The position numbers and the translations under genes were made by a program. The notes under the pieces were generated by a model. It searched no databases. It was not told the origin of the DNA and saw nothing but the letters and a program-made list of their open reading frames with translations. This document shows, piece by piece, positions 15,631-24,697 of a DNA stretch of 64,000 bases; within the stretch, counting starts at the first letter, position 1, and every line of letters starts with the position of its first letter. This stretch comes from Marinibacterium profundimaris (GTDB lineage Bacteria > Pseudomonadota > Alphaproteobacteria > Rhodobacterales > Rhodobacteraceae). Location of the stretch: NCBI RefSeq assembly GCF_002210095.1, contig NZ_AQQR01000007.1, positions 124,001 through 188,000 on the forward strand. Direction: 5' to 3'.

Positions 15631-16917
15631 TCAATCCTCCTCGGTCCAGTCGGAGCCGGCCATGATCTGCCCGCGGCGCAGGAATTCGGCGGCCTGCGTC
15701 GCCAGAAAGATCAGCAGGAAGACCCCCGCCGTGCCCGCCAGGGGCCGCCAGCTGAAGCGCAGGCCGCCCACGCGGATGTCGACGACAGAGCTGGTGAGCT
15801 GATCGCTCGCCTGGCCCGAGCCGTATTCGGACATCTCGACGCTCAGCGTATAGCGCTCCGGGCTGTCGACGGGAAAGACGACGCTGCCGCGCTGCGAGCC
15901 CTCGGTCCAGCGCCCGTCGCTGTCGCGGCCCGAGTAGTACGAGATCTCGCGCCCGCCCGAGAGCACCGCCTCGCCGGCCTCGTCCTCCAGTTCCATGTCG
16001 AACCAGGCCCAGCCGTTGGAGACATCGGTGTAAAGTTGCAGCTTGACCAGCCGGATCGACGGCGCGGTCTCGAATTCCAGCTCGACGGGCAGGTCGGAGA
16101 CCGGGATGCGCCCGGTGCCGGCCAGCGGGGTGCCGTCGCCGTTGCCGAAGGCGAGGCCGAAGAGCGCGGTCAGCAGGAAGAAGCCGGCGGCCACGGCCGT
16201 CACGAACCCGTGGTGGCGCCAGCGCGGCCGCACGGCCAGTGGATGCGGCCCGTGCGGCTGCGGCGCCACGCCGAAGCTCTCCTGTTCCTCGCGCGTCAGC
16301 AGGCGGGTCTCCTCCACCTCGCGCTCGGTGTCGTCGTCAAAGCCCGAGATCGTGACCATCCGGCCCTGGCCCACCAGCGTGATGCTCGTCGCCCGGTCGC
16401 CCAGCCGGGGCACCCAGTTGAAGGCCCCTTCCAGGTAGTCGATCCGGGCATCGGAGGTTTCGTAATAGGTCATCCGCTCGCCGCCGATCCACAGGTGCGG
16501 GCGGTCGTCCGCGCGTTCGACCATATCGGGCGTCAGCCATTGCCGGGGATAGACCCGCAGCTTGCGGGTAAAGCTCCAGTGGCCGCTGTCCTCGACGGTG
16601 ATCCAGCCATAGCCGTGCGTTGGCGAAAAGACCTGGTGATCGACCCAGCGCCACTGCTTGCCGCCGTAGCTTTCGACCCAGCGGATCAGGCCGATGACGG
16701 TGAACGCCACCCCCCGGATCGTGCCGGTGTCGCCGGGCTTCAGCGGCGTCTGCGGACGGATCATGTCGGTGTAGCGCGCCAGCACCCGGAAATCGTCCAG
16801 CGCGTCGAGCGCGGAGCCGCAATAGGGGCAGACATGGGTCTGCACCCGTCCGCCGCCGTGGATGGTCTGGCCCGCGCCGCAGGCGGGGCAGTTGATGGCA
16901 CGCACCTCGGTGGTCAT
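15631..16917 (-). CDS. DUF4178 zinc-ribbon membrane protein
   Basis: 428 residues from ATG 16917, whose ATGA overlaps the preceding gene's stop; an upstream start at 16968 has no supporting features. The N-terminus has two CxxC pairs (Cys10/13, Cys30/33) forming a zinc ribbon. Two DUF4178-like beta domains follow, with the recurrent phrase WITVEDSGHWSFTRK. A membrane helix lies near GFVTAVAAGFFLLTALFGL, then an extracytoplasmic beta domain and a final helix AGVFLLIFLATQAAEFL. The role is unknown; in this operon it pairs with a shorter DUF4178 protein, a small peptide, DUF350 and an aminopropyltransferase. Confidence 0.82.
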   Translation of the reverse strand: MTTEVRAINCPACGAGQTIHGGGRVQTHVCPYCGSALDALDDFRVLARYTDMIRPQTPLKPGDTGTIRGVAFTVIGLIRWVESYGGKQWRWVDHQVFSPTHGYGWITVEDSGHWSFTRKLRVYPRQWLTPDMVERADDRPHLWIGGERMTYYETSDARIDYLEGAFNWVPRLGDRATSITLVGQGRMVTISGFDDDTEREVEETRLLTREEQESFGVAPQPHGPHPLAVRPRWRHHGFVTAVAAGFFLLTALFGLAFGNGDGTPLAGTGRIPVSDLPVELEFETAPSIRLVKLQLYTDVSNGWAWFDMELEDEAGEAVLSGGREISYYSGRDSDGRWTEGSQRGSVVFPVDSPERYTLSVEMSEYGSGQASDQLTSSVVDIRVGGLRFSWRPLAGTAGVFLLIFLATQAAEFLRRGQIMAGSDWTEED

Positions 16918-17510
16918 GCGCGCTCGATCTCCAGCTCGAAGGGATCGAGCCACTGGCCCAGGAACCACTCGGTCTCGCCGGCATGGGTTTCGCCCGAAAG
17001 AAGCTCTCCGTTCGAGGCCATGCAGTTCACGTAATCATAGGTGTCGCCGACGGCGAGTCGTTCGGGAAAGCGGCCGCGCAGGGCGATGCAGCGGCCCTCG
17101 TCGATCTCGGTCACGCGGTAGCCTTCGCCGAAAGAGACGATGGCCCCGACCCGGCGCGGGACGCGGGCGACCGGGGGTGTCTCCAGCGGCTTCTGCGAGA
17201 CGACGTCGCCCTCGTCGATGCTGACCCAGCGGCCGTCGCCTTCGGCGTCCTCGACCCAGAATTCGTCCCACCAGCCGGTGGAATAGGCGAACCGGGCGTG
17301 GCCCACCGCCTCGTGCCAGCGGCCGGCGACACGGATGCGGTCGCCAAGACCGAAGAGCAGCGGGGCGTCGTGCATCTCTCCGGCGGTGCCGGCCGAAAGC
17401 AGGCGGCCGTCGAGCCGGTAGAGCGTGGTGTCACAGGACGGGCAGACCGCCATCGGCGCCGCGGCGAGCGCCTCGGCGACATGGTCTCCGCAATTGGGGC
17501 AATTGGCCAT
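16914..17510 (-). CDS. DUF4178 zinc-ribbon protein, short form
   Basis: 198 residues from ATG 17510; the frame upstream is not protein-like. A zinc ribbon (Cys4/7, Cys23/26) is followed by a single DUF4178 domain with WWDEFWVEDAEGDGRWVSIDEG. No membrane helix is evident, so it is probably cytoplasmic. First gene of the DUF4178-DUF4178-peptide-DUF350-aminopropyltransferase operon; its stop overlaps the next gene by ATGA. Confidence 0.8.
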   Translation of the reverse strand: MANCPNCGDHVAEALAAAPMAVCPSCDTTLYRLDGRLLSAGTAGEMHDAPLLFGLGDRIRVAGRWHEAVGHARFAYSTGWWDEFWVEDAEGDGRWVSIDEGDVVSQKPLETPPVARVPRRVGAIVSFGEGYRVTEIDEGRCIALRGRFPERLAVGDTYDYVNCMASNGELLSGETHAGETEWFLGQWLDPFELEIERA

Positions 17511-17602
17511 GGGATGGTCCGGATCCGGTCGTCGTCCGTGGTCTAGAGGATCGGGGGGCCTTCTGCCAAGGGGCTGGGCGGTCCGGTCGGCGCATCCGGG
17601 CG

Positions 17603-17980
17603 TCACGGGCTGTCGTCGGGGTCGCGCGGATGGCTGGTCAGCGGGAAGGGCGGCAGCCAGCTTTCGCGCCGGATCGCCCAGAGCTCGTAGTCGGGTGTGA
17701 AGACATCCGGGCGGTCGAGGGTGCCGAGGTGCAGCTCGATCTCGTCACCGGTGCGGGCGAAGACGGAGGATCCACAGCGGGGGCAGAAGTGCCGGCCCTG
17801 GTAGCTGTGCGGTTCGCCGGTGATCGTGACCGCCGTGGCGGGAAAGACGGCGGCGGCGTAGAACAGCGCGCCGTGGTGCTTGCGGCAGTCGAGGCAATGG
17901 CAGAGACCGACCCGAAGGGGCCGGCCCCGGGCCGTGATGCGGGTGTCGCCGCAAAGGCATCCGCCGGTGATCTCGTCCAT
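17603..17980 (-). CDS. GFA family (glutathione-dependent formaldehyde-activating-like) zinc protein
   Basis: 125 residues. Begins GGCLCGDTRI (Cys8, Cys10), then CHCLDCRKHHGALF (Cys27/29/32) and HFCPRCGSSVFAR, the complete zinc-ligand set of the GFA/CENP-V fold. Its biochemical role is uncertain because most GFA proteins outside the original enzyme have not been assigned a reaction. It stands 92 bases upstream of the DUF4178 operon and 59 bases after the efflux operon, so it may be a separate unit or the tail of the efflux transcript. Confidence 0.85.
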   Translation of the reverse strand: MDEITGGCLCGDTRITARGRPLRVGLCHCLDCRKHHGALFYAAAVFPATAVTITGEPHSYQGRHFCPRCGSSVFARTGDEIELHLGTLDRPDVFTPDYELWAIRRESWLPPFPLTSHPRDPDDSP

Positions 17981-18039
17981 GTGGCTCTCCCGTCTCGCCG
18001 GGCCAGTGTGATCCGGCGGCGGCGGAAGGGAAAGGGGGC

Positions 18040-19446
18040 TTAGCCGCCGGACACCGGGGTTGCGGCCTGCGCGGTGACGGTTGTTTCGGGCATGCCGGAG
18101 GCGGCCGCGGCGCCTGCGCCGGTGGCGATCTTCAGCTTGGCCCAGGCCTGGGCCGAGGCATTGACCGCCGAGGCGGCCGAGATCCGGGCCTGCGCCGTGG
18201 CGCGGTCGGTGTCCAGCAGGTCCAGCAGGGTGATCGCGCCGTTGCGGTAATTCTCCTGCGCCAGGGTCAGGGCGCGGTTGTAATCCTCGACCGCGCGGCG
18301 CAGGGCCGTGGCGCGCTGGCGATACCGCGCGAGGTTCGAGGCGCCGACCTGCACATCCTCCACCGCATTGGTCACCGAGGCGCGCCAGGCGATCTCGGCC
18401 TGCCGGGCCTGCGAGACGGCGGCGTTCCGGTTGGCCTGCAGCGCGCCCTGGTTGAAGACCGGCAGCGACAGTGCCGGGCCGAAGCCCCAGGTCGAGGCGC
18501 TGGAGGCGCGGGCCACGGTCCCGGTGAGGGTGAGCGACGGGTAGAGCTCGGCCTCGGCCACGCCGATGCGGGCGGTGGCGGCGGCGAGATCCGCCTCGGC
18601 GCTGCGCACGTCGGGGCGGTTGCGCAGCAGGTCGGCGGGGACGCCGGTGGCGCCGCCCGGTGGCGTGCGCAGCTGTGGGGCGCCGGCCTGCATCGCCTGC
18701 ATGATCGGGCCGGCGTTCTCGTTCAGAAGCGTGGCAATCGCGTAGACATTGGCATCGAAGAGCGCCGCGAATTCCGGCAGGTTGGCGCGGGCGGTGGCCA
18801 GCAGCGCCTCGGCCTGGGCGACCTCGTATTCGGTGGCGGCGCCGAATTCGTATTCGCCCCGCGTGATCTCCACCGTCTCTTCCCGGTTCGAGATCGTCTC
18901 GCGCGTCAGCGCAAGTGCGGCCTGATAGTAACGCGCATCGGAATAGGCCGCGACCAGTTCGGCCAGCCAGGCAAGGCGCACGGTCTCCACGTCGGCCTGG
19001 GCGGCGACGAGGTTCGCCTCGGCCGCCTGTTGGGACCGGCGGTAGCCGCCGAAGAGGTCGATGACATAGGCCGCGCCCAGCTCGGCGCTGGAGCTTTCCC
19101 GCCTGCCCGAGATCTCGGACCCGCCCGAGACGCGGCTTGCGGCGTCGATCCCGCCACTGGCCTGGGCGTTGACGCCGGTGGCGCGCAGCTCGGCCCTGGC
19201 CTGGTTGATGGCCTCGGTCGCGGCCATCACGTCGAGGTTCTGCGCCAGCCCGCGCGTCACCAGGTCCGACAGCAGCCGGTCCTCGTAGGACAGCCACCAG
19301 CGGTCGGCGGCGACCTGGCCCACCGTGGCGGCGTCGCCGCCCACGAAACGGGCCGACAGCGCGGTGGCCGGGCGGTTGTAATCGGGCCCGACGGTGCAGC
19401 CGGCCACGGCCAGGATCGCGATCAGGGAGAGCGAGGGTAGTCTCAT
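18040..19446 (-). CDS. Outer-membrane efflux lipoprotein (NodT/OprM type, TolC family)
   Basis: 468 residues. A lipoprotein signal ends at Cys17 (AVAGC), followed by the family start TVGPDYNRP. Two OEP repeats give the beta-barrel/helical-tunnel fold, including the motif NLDVMAA near residue 72 and LLDLLDTDRATAQARISA near the C-terminus. It forms the outer-membrane channel of the tripartite pump encoded upstream. Its ATG overlaps the RND gene stop (ATGA), so pump and channel are translationally coupled. Confidence 0.9.
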   Translation of the reverse strand: MRLPSLSLIAILAVAGCTVGPDYNRPATALSARFVGGDAATVGQVAADRWWLSYEDRLLSDLVTRGLAQNLDVMAATEAINQARAELRATGVNAQASGGIDAASRVSGGSEISGRRESSSAELGAAYVIDLFGGYRRSQQAAEANLVAAQADVETVRLAWLAELVAAYSDARYYQAALALTRETISNREETVEITRGEYEFGAATEYEVAQAEALLATARANLPEFAALFDANVYAIATLLNENAGPIMQAMQAGAPQLRTPPGGATGVPADLLRNRPDVRSAEADLAAATARIGVAEAELYPSLTLTGTVARASSASTWGFGPALSLPVFNQGALQANRNAAVSQARQAEIAWRASVTNAVEDVQVGASNLARYRQRATALRRAVEDYNRALTLAQENYRNGAITLLDLLDTDRATAQARISAASAVNASAQAWAKLKIATGAGAAAASGMPETTVTAQAATPVSGG

Positions 19447-22400
19447 GTCGTCACCTCTTGCGGGCGCCGGCGCCGGGTCAGGGCCACGGCCTTGAGCACC
19501 GCGATGTAGAAGACCGGGACCATCAGGATCCCGAAGAGTGCGGAAAAGATGATGCCGCCAAGCATCCCGATCCCGATGGAATGCTGGGCATTGGCGCCGG
19601 CCCCGCTGGCCAGGGCCAGCGGCAGGATGCCGAAGCCGAAGGCGAGCGAGGTCATCAGGATCGGCCGCAGACGCTGGCGCGACGCGGTGATCGTGGCCTC
19701 GATCAGCTCCTGACCCTCCTGGCGAAGGGCCTCGGCGAATTCGACGATCAGGATGGCATTGCGCGAGGCAAGGCCGATCGTGGTCAGCAGGCCGACCTTG
19801 AAATAGACGTCGTTCGACTGACCGAAATACCAGGTGATCAGCAGCGCGCCGAGTATGCCGACAGGGACCGAGAGCATCACCGCGAAGGGCACCGTCCAGC
19901 TTTCGTAAAGCGCGGCAAGGCAAAGGAACACCACGAGCGCCGAGAGCGTGTAGAGCAGCGGCTCCTGGTTGCCCGACAGCCGTTCCTGGTAGCTCAGCCC
20001 GGTCCAGGCGGTGCTGTAGCTGCCCGGCAGGTCCTCGGTCAGCTGTTCCATCAGCTCCATCGCCACGCCCGAGCTGACGCCATTGGCCGCGCCCGACAGT
20101 TCCATGGCCCGGGTGCCGCCGTACCGGGACAGCGATGGTGTCACGGTATCCCAGCTGCGGCTGACAAAGGCCGACAGCGGCACCATGTCGCCCGAGCTGT
20201 TGCGCACGTACCAGGCGTCGACATCTTCGGGCTGCATCCGCCAGCGCGCGTCGCCCTGCACGATCACCTCGCGCAGGTCGTTGCCCAGCGGGAAATCGTT
20301 GACGTAGGAGCCCGCGAAGACCGTGGCCAGCAACGCGTTCACATCCGTCAGGGACACGCCGAGCGCCTCGGCCTTCTGCTGGTCGATGTTCAGCTGCAGC
20401 GAGGGCTTCGTCGCGTCGTCGTTGCCGCGCAGGTTGGTCACGCGACCATCGGCTGTCGCGTTGGCAACCAGCTGATCGGCGGCGTCCTTCAGGGCGATCT
20501 GCCCTTCGCCGCCCTGGTCGACCAGGTACATCGTGAAGCCCGACGAGGTGCCCATGCCCGGGATCGCGGGAGGCTGCAGGAAGAAGACCTGCCCCATCCG
20601 GTTGTTCCAGAAGGCGCCGTTGGCCCGGTTCATCAGGTCTCCGGCGGTCTGGCCTGGGCGCTCTTCGTAGTCCTTGAGCTTGACAAACATCATCGCGCTG
20701 TTCTGGCCCGAGCCGCCAAAGCTGAAGCCCACGGCGGCGAAGACGCTTTCGACCGCCTCGCTTTCCTGGGTCAGCATGTACTCCTCGATCCTGGCCACCG
20801 CGTCCTCGGTCTGGCCAAGCGTGGCACCCTCGGGCAGCTCGATCATCGCCATCAGCACGCCCTGGTCCTCGGTCGGCAGGAAGGACGACGGCAGGCGGTC
20901 ATAGACGACCCAGGCCCCGTAAATCACCGCGACCAGCACCAGGATCATCCGGAACGGCCGCCGCCCAAGCCGCCGCGCGGCGCCGGCATAGCCGTTGGTC
21001 AGCCGGTCGAGCCCGCCGTTGAACCACCGGATCGGGGCAAGGCGGGCCTCGCCATGCGACGGCTTCAGCAGCGAGGCGCACATCGCCGGCGTCAGGATCA
21101 GCGCCACGAAGAGCGACAGCACCATCGCCGTGATGATGGTGACCGAGAACTGGCGATAGATCACGCCGGTGGAGCCGGACATGAAGGCCATCGGCAGGAA
21201 CACCGCCGACAGCACCATCACGATGCCCACCAGCGCCGAGGAGATCTCTCTCATCGACTTCTCGGTGGCGGCCTTCGGGTCGAGGCCCTCGTCCTCCATC
21301 ACCCGTTCGACGTTCTCCACCACGACGATGGCGTCGTCGACCAGCAGGCCGATGGCCAGCACCAGGGCGAACATCGACAGCGTGTTGATCGACATGCCAA
21401 AGGCGGCGAGCACGCCGAAGGTGCCCAGCAGGACGACCGGCACGGCGACGGTGGGGATCAGTGTCGCGCGCCAGCTTTGCAGGAACAGCAGGATCACGAG
21501 GAAGACCAGCACCACCGCCTCGATCAGCGTGTGATAGACTTGGCTGATGGATTCCTCGACGAAGGGAGAGGTGTCGTAGGGATATTCGACGGTGACACCC
21601 TCGGGCAGGGCGCTGCGGATCCCGTCGATCACCGCGCGCACGCGCTCGGCCGTCTCCACCGCGTTGGCACCGGTGGCGAGGTTCACGCCGAAGCCCGCGG
21701 CGGGGTGGCCGTTGTAGCGCGAGCTGGACGAGAAACTCTCCTGCGCCAGTTCCACCCTCGCCACGTCGGCGAGATAGACGGCCGAGCCGTCGGGATTGGT
21801 TTTCAGCAGGATGCGCTGGAAGTCCTGGACCGAGCTGAGCTGCGACTGTGCCGACAGCGAGACGGTGAACTGCTGCCCCTTCACCACCGGCTGATCGCCG
21901 AGCGAGCCGACGGTGACGTTGGTGTTCTGCTCGGACACGGCCGAGGTCACGTCGGCCGGTGTCAGCTGGTACTGGAACAGCCGCGCGGGATCGAGCCAGA
22001 TCCGCATGGCGAACTGGGTGCCGAACACGTTGATCGACCCCACGCCGTCGGTCCGCTGCACGGGGTCCTCGATGGTCGCGCTCAGCAGGTCGCCCAGCTC
22101 GACCGAGCTGAAGCGCCCGTCCTCGGAGACCAGCGCGCCGACCATCAGGATCGACGAGGTCGACCGGTTGACCCGCACCCCCTGCTGCGTGACCGAGGCA
22201 GGCAGCGTGGATTGCACCAGCTGCAGCCGGTTCTGCACCTGGACTTGCGCCATGTCCGGGTCGATCGTGTCGTCGAAGGTCAGCGAGATGCTCGACGATC
22301 CCTCGCTCGAGGACGAGGTCATGTAGATCAGCCCGTCCAGCCCGGTCATGCCGTCCTCGATGACGGTGGTGACCGAGTTTTCGACCGTCTCGGCGCTGGC

Positions 22401-22553
22401 GCCGGTATAGGTGGCCGAGACCCGCACCGTGGTCGGCGCGATGTCGGGATATTGCGAGATCGGCAGGCTGATCAGGCCGAAGGTGCCCACCAGCATGACG
22501 ACGATGGCCAGCACCCAGGCAAAGACTGGGCGGTGAATGAAGAAGGATGCCAT
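19443..22553 (-). CDS. RND multidrug efflux transporter (AcrB/MexB, HAE1 family)
   Basis: 1036 residues, full length, with 12 predicted membrane helices and two large periplasmic loops. Opening MASFFIHRPVFAWVLAIVVM is the family N-terminus. Proton-relay aspartates are present in helix 4 (GLLVDDAIVVVENVER, Asp406/Asp407). In helix 10 the usual Lys (AcrB K940) is replaced by Arg931 in GLASRNAILIVEFA. It exports drugs, bile salts or other amphiphiles using proton flux. It lies between adaptor and outer-membrane channel genes, spaced 6 bases from the adaptor gene. Likely repressed by the divergent TetR regulator. Confidence 0.93.
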   Translation of the reverse strand: MASFFIHRPVFAWVLAIVVMLVGTFGLISLPISQYPDIAPTTVRVSATYTGASAETVENSVTTVIEDGMTGLDGLIYMTSSSSEGSSSISLTFDDTIDPDMAQVQVQNRLQLVQSTLPASVTQQGVRVNRSTSSILMVGALVSEDGRFSSVELGDLLSATIEDPVQRTDGVGSINVFGTQFAMRIWLDPARLFQYQLTPADVTSAVSEQNTNVTVGSLGDQPVVKGQQFTVSLSAQSQLSSVQDFQRILLKTNPDGSAVYLADVARVELAQESFSSSSRYNGHPAAGFGVNLATGANAVETAERVRAVIDGIRSALPEGVTVEYPYDTSPFVEESISQVYHTLIEAVVLVFLVILLFLQSWRATLIPTVAVPVVLLGTFGVLAAFGMSINTLSMFALVLAIGLLVDDAIVVVENVERVMEDEGLDPKAATEKSMREISSALVGIVMVLSAVFLPMAFMSGSTGVIYRQFSVTIITAMVLSLFVALILTPAMCASLLKPSHGEARLAPIRWFNGGLDRLTNGYAGAARRLGRRPFRMILVLVAVIYGAWVVYDRLPSSFLPTEDQGVLMAMIELPEGATLGQTEDAVARIEEYMLTQESEAVESVFAAVGFSFGGSGQNSAMMFVKLKDYEERPGQTAGDLMNRANGAFWNNRMGQVFFLQPPAIPGMGTSSGFTMYLVDQGGEGQIALKDAADQLVANATADGRVTNLRGNDDATKPSLQLNIDQQKAEALGVSLTDVNALLATVFAGSYVNDFPLGNDLREVIVQGDARWRMQPEDVDAWYVRNSSGDMVPLSAFVSRSWDTVTPSLSRYGGTRAMELSGAANGVSSGVAMELMEQLTEDLPGSYSTAWTGLSYQERLSGNQEPLLYTLSALVVFLCLAALYESWTVPFAVMLSVPVGILGALLITWYFGQSNDVYFKVGLLTTIGLASRNAILIVEFAEALRQEGQELIEATITASRQRLRPILMTSLAFGFGILPLALASGAGANAQHSIGIGMLGGIIFSALFGILMVPVFYIAVLKAVALTRRRRPQEVTT

Positions 22554-22559
22554 AAGGGT

Positions 22560-23771
22560 TCAGCCGTCGGTTTCGGTGGTTTCGGAGGTGGAGGCGAGGT
22601 CGCGGGTGATGCCGTCGGCGTCGATCGTCACGGCAACCGGCGCGACCGGCTGGCCCGCCCGCAGGGATTTCAGCCCGTCCACGATCAGCCGGTCGCCATT
22701 CTCAAGCCCCGATGTCACGATCCAGGCATTTTCGTGCGTGCCTTCCTCTTGCAGGATGACGTTGCGCGCGGTGCCGTCCGCATCGGCGACAAGGGCGGTC
22801 AGGGCGCCGGAATTGTTCCGCTGGGCGGCCCGCTGCGGGACCAGGAAGGCCTGCATCGTGCCCACCGTGATCTCTCCGCGCAGGAACATGCCGGGCAGGA
22901 TGATCCGGTCGGGGTTGGCGAAACGGAAGCGCACGGTGAAGGTGCCGGTGGAGGTCGACACGCCGGTGCCGGGGCTGACCATGCGGCCCGTGCCTTCGTA
23001 GACCGCGCCGTTTTCCAGCATCAGCCGCGCTTCGAGGTCGGGGTTCTGTTCCAGCGTGCCGTTGGCGATCTGCGCCCGCAGCTCCAGCATCCGGGCCGAC
23101 GCTTCGAGCATCTCGACATCGATCGGGTCCAGCCGCGTCACCCGGGTCAGCGCATCGGCCTGACCGACGGTGACAAGATCGCCGACAGAGACCGGCGCGA
23201 CATCGGCCACGCCCTTGATCGGGCTGGTGATCGTGGTCCAGGACAGCTCGGTCCGGGCATAGTCCAGCGCGGCGCGGGCCGCGTCGAGGTTGGCCTGCGC
23301 CTCGGCCCGGGTGGCGCGGGCATTGTCGACCTCGGCCTCGGTATAGCCGCGCCCGGCCAGCTGCTCGGCCCGCTTCAGCGCGGCTTCTGCGACCGGCAGA
23401 TTGGCCTCGGCGGTGGCAAGATCCGCCTCGGCCTGGGCGACATTGGCGCGATAGGCCGCGTCGTCGATGCGGAACAGGGGATCGCCGACCGAGAGATCGG
23501 CGCCGGGTGTATAGAGGATCTCCTCGATCACGCCGCCGATGCGGGGGCGGATATCAACCTTCTGGAAGGCGACGGCGCGACCCGGAAGCGTCACGATCCG
23601 CGGCACCGTCTCGCGTTCCATGGTGATGGTGCCGACTTCCATCGGCGGGGTCTCTTGCGCGCCTTGAGCAGAAACCTGTGCCGAAACCTGTGTTGCGGAA
23701 ACCAGCGATGCGCAGATCAGGCCGACCAGCATGGCAAGCCGGGCCGGGCCCGGGAAGACGACTCGAATCAT
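22560..23771 (-). CDS. RND periplasmic adaptor (membrane fusion protein, AcrA/MexA family)
   Basis: 403 residues. An N-terminal signal helix (RLAMLVGLICASLVSATQVSA) precedes the lipoyl/barrel-sandwich halves (VDIRPRIGGVIEEILYTPGADLSVGDPLFRID and WTTITSPIKGVADVAPVSVGD in part). The alpha-helical hairpin between them carries ETE-like Ala-rich heptads. No lipobox cysteine is visible, so it is probably a signal-anchored or periplasmic form. First gene of the efflux operon, 84 bases from the divergent tetR start. Confidence 0.92.
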   Translation of the reverse strand: MIRVVFPGPARLAMLVGLICASLVSATQVSAQVSAQGAQETPPMEVGTITMERETVPRIVTLPGRAVAFQKVDIRPRIGGVIEEILYTPGADLSVGDPLFRIDDAAYRANVAQAEADLATAEANLPVAEAALKRAEQLAGRGYTEAEVDNARATRAEAQANLDAARAALDYARTELSWTTITSPIKGVADVAPVSVGDLVTVGQADALTRVTRLDPIDVEMLEASARMLELRAQIANGTLEQNPDLEARLMLENGAVYEGTGRMVSPGTGVSTSTGTFTVRFRFANPDRIILPGMFLRGEITVGTMQAFLVPQRAAQRNNSGALTALVADADGTARNVILQEEGTHENAWIVTSGLENGDRLIVDGLKSLRAGQPVAPVAVTIDADGITRDLASTSETTETDG

Positions 23772-23813
23772 GTAACCTCACGTCCATCTGTTGACCTCGC
23801 TCCCCTTGATGTG

Positions 23814-23829
23814 CGACTTACGTAAACAT
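23814..23829. promoter_or_regulatory. Candidate TetR operator between efflux operon and tetR
   Basis: The 84-base divergent spacer contains the perfect palindrome TTACGTAA (23818-23825), with partial symmetry on both sides (GCGACTTACGTAAACATT). It is close to the tetR start and in the shared promoter region, the normal place for a local repressor. Assignment is by position and symmetry only. Confidence 0.35.
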
Positions 23830-23855
23830 TGCGTTGACTGCAAGGATTGCTCTTG

Positions 23856-24440
23856 ATGAAAATTCCGTTACGCGAACGCCGCCGCCTCGAAACCGCACTG
23901 GAAATCCAGCGGGCCACGCTGGCCCTGGCGGAGGAGCAGGGATTCGAGCATGTCACCACCGAGGCGATCGCGGAGCGGGCGGGCGTCTCGCCGCGGACGT
24001 TCTTCAATTACTATTCGAACAAGGAAGCCGCGGCCGTCGGGCATCCGCCGGGTTTTCCGGATGAGGCGAAGGCGGCCTTTGTCCGCAGCACCGGGCCACT
24101 GCGGCAAGATCTGCTTGTGATCCTGAAGGCGAATGTCGAACAGCTGGAAGAGCGTCAGGACATCATCGTCGGCCTTGGAAGGCTCTGGCGTGAGAGCGGT
24201 CGGGTAAAGTGGACCATAGACACCGAGATCGAGAAACTCGCGGCGGATCTGGCCGATTGCCTGGCCGAGCGCACACCCGGGATGGACCCGCGCCTGCGCA
24301 AGGGTCTGGCGGACTGGACGATGCGCCTGTCAGGATTGGCCATCGGACGCTGGGCCGAGGGCGGCGCCGACAACCTGACCGAGGCGCTGGACGCGATCTG
24401 GGAGGAGCAACTCGAGGTGGCGCGTTACCTTCTGGCTTAG
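23856..24440 (+). CDS. TetR/AcrR family repressor, probable regulator of the RND pump
   Basis: 194 residues. ATG 23856 is chosen because AAGGA (23842-23846) lies nine bases upstream; TTG 23847 is an alternative. The N-terminal helix-turn-helix reads VTTEAIAERAGVSPRTFFNYYSNKEA, a textbook TetR recognition region. The C-terminal two-thirds is a helical ligand/dimer domain. It is transcribed away from the efflux operon, the standard arrangement for local, ligand-relieved repression. Confidence 0.9.
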   Translation: MKIPLRERRRLETALEIQRATLALAEEQGFEHVTTEAIAERAGVSPRTFFNYYSNKEAAAVGHPPGFPDEAKAAFVRSTGPLRQDLLVILKANVEQLEERQDIIVGLGRLWRESGRVKWTIDTEIEKLAADLADCLAERTPGMDPRLRKGLADWTMRLSGLAIGRWAEGGADNLTEALDAIWEEQLEVARYLLA

Positions 24441-24444
24441 GCGG

Positions 24445-24457
24445 GCGCCCGGGGCGC
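24445..24457 (+). terminator. Short GC stem after tetR
   Basis: GCGCCC (24445-24450) and GGGCGC (24452-24457) form a compact stem just after the tetR stop; no T run. The remaining spacer to 24697 shows no gene and may contain the promoter of the RTX gene. Confidence 0.25.
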
Positions 24458-24697
24458 TGCGGGGGCCAGGGTGACTCGGGAGGCAGACACGTGAAGCCGG
24501 CGACAATTGCGCGGCAGGATCTATATTGTTTCCCACGTGATCGCGTTTTTTCCGGCCTTTCAGGAAATCCGCGCTGAGGTCCCCCGCGAACACGGGTTCT
24601 TGTTCCCATTTGCAAAGCAGTTTTCTGGAAATGTGTCACCAACGGGGCATCTGTCCCGGCGGCCCAAGAGATCTCTGACCCGCGCAGGGGGCGCAGC

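Noticed and set aside
19458-23825. Very long open frame (1455 codons) on the + strand opposite the RND operon
   Set aside because: Antisense shadow of GC-rich coding DNA: Arg/His/Gly/Asp-rich, no family features; the minus strand carries full, recognisable efflux genes.
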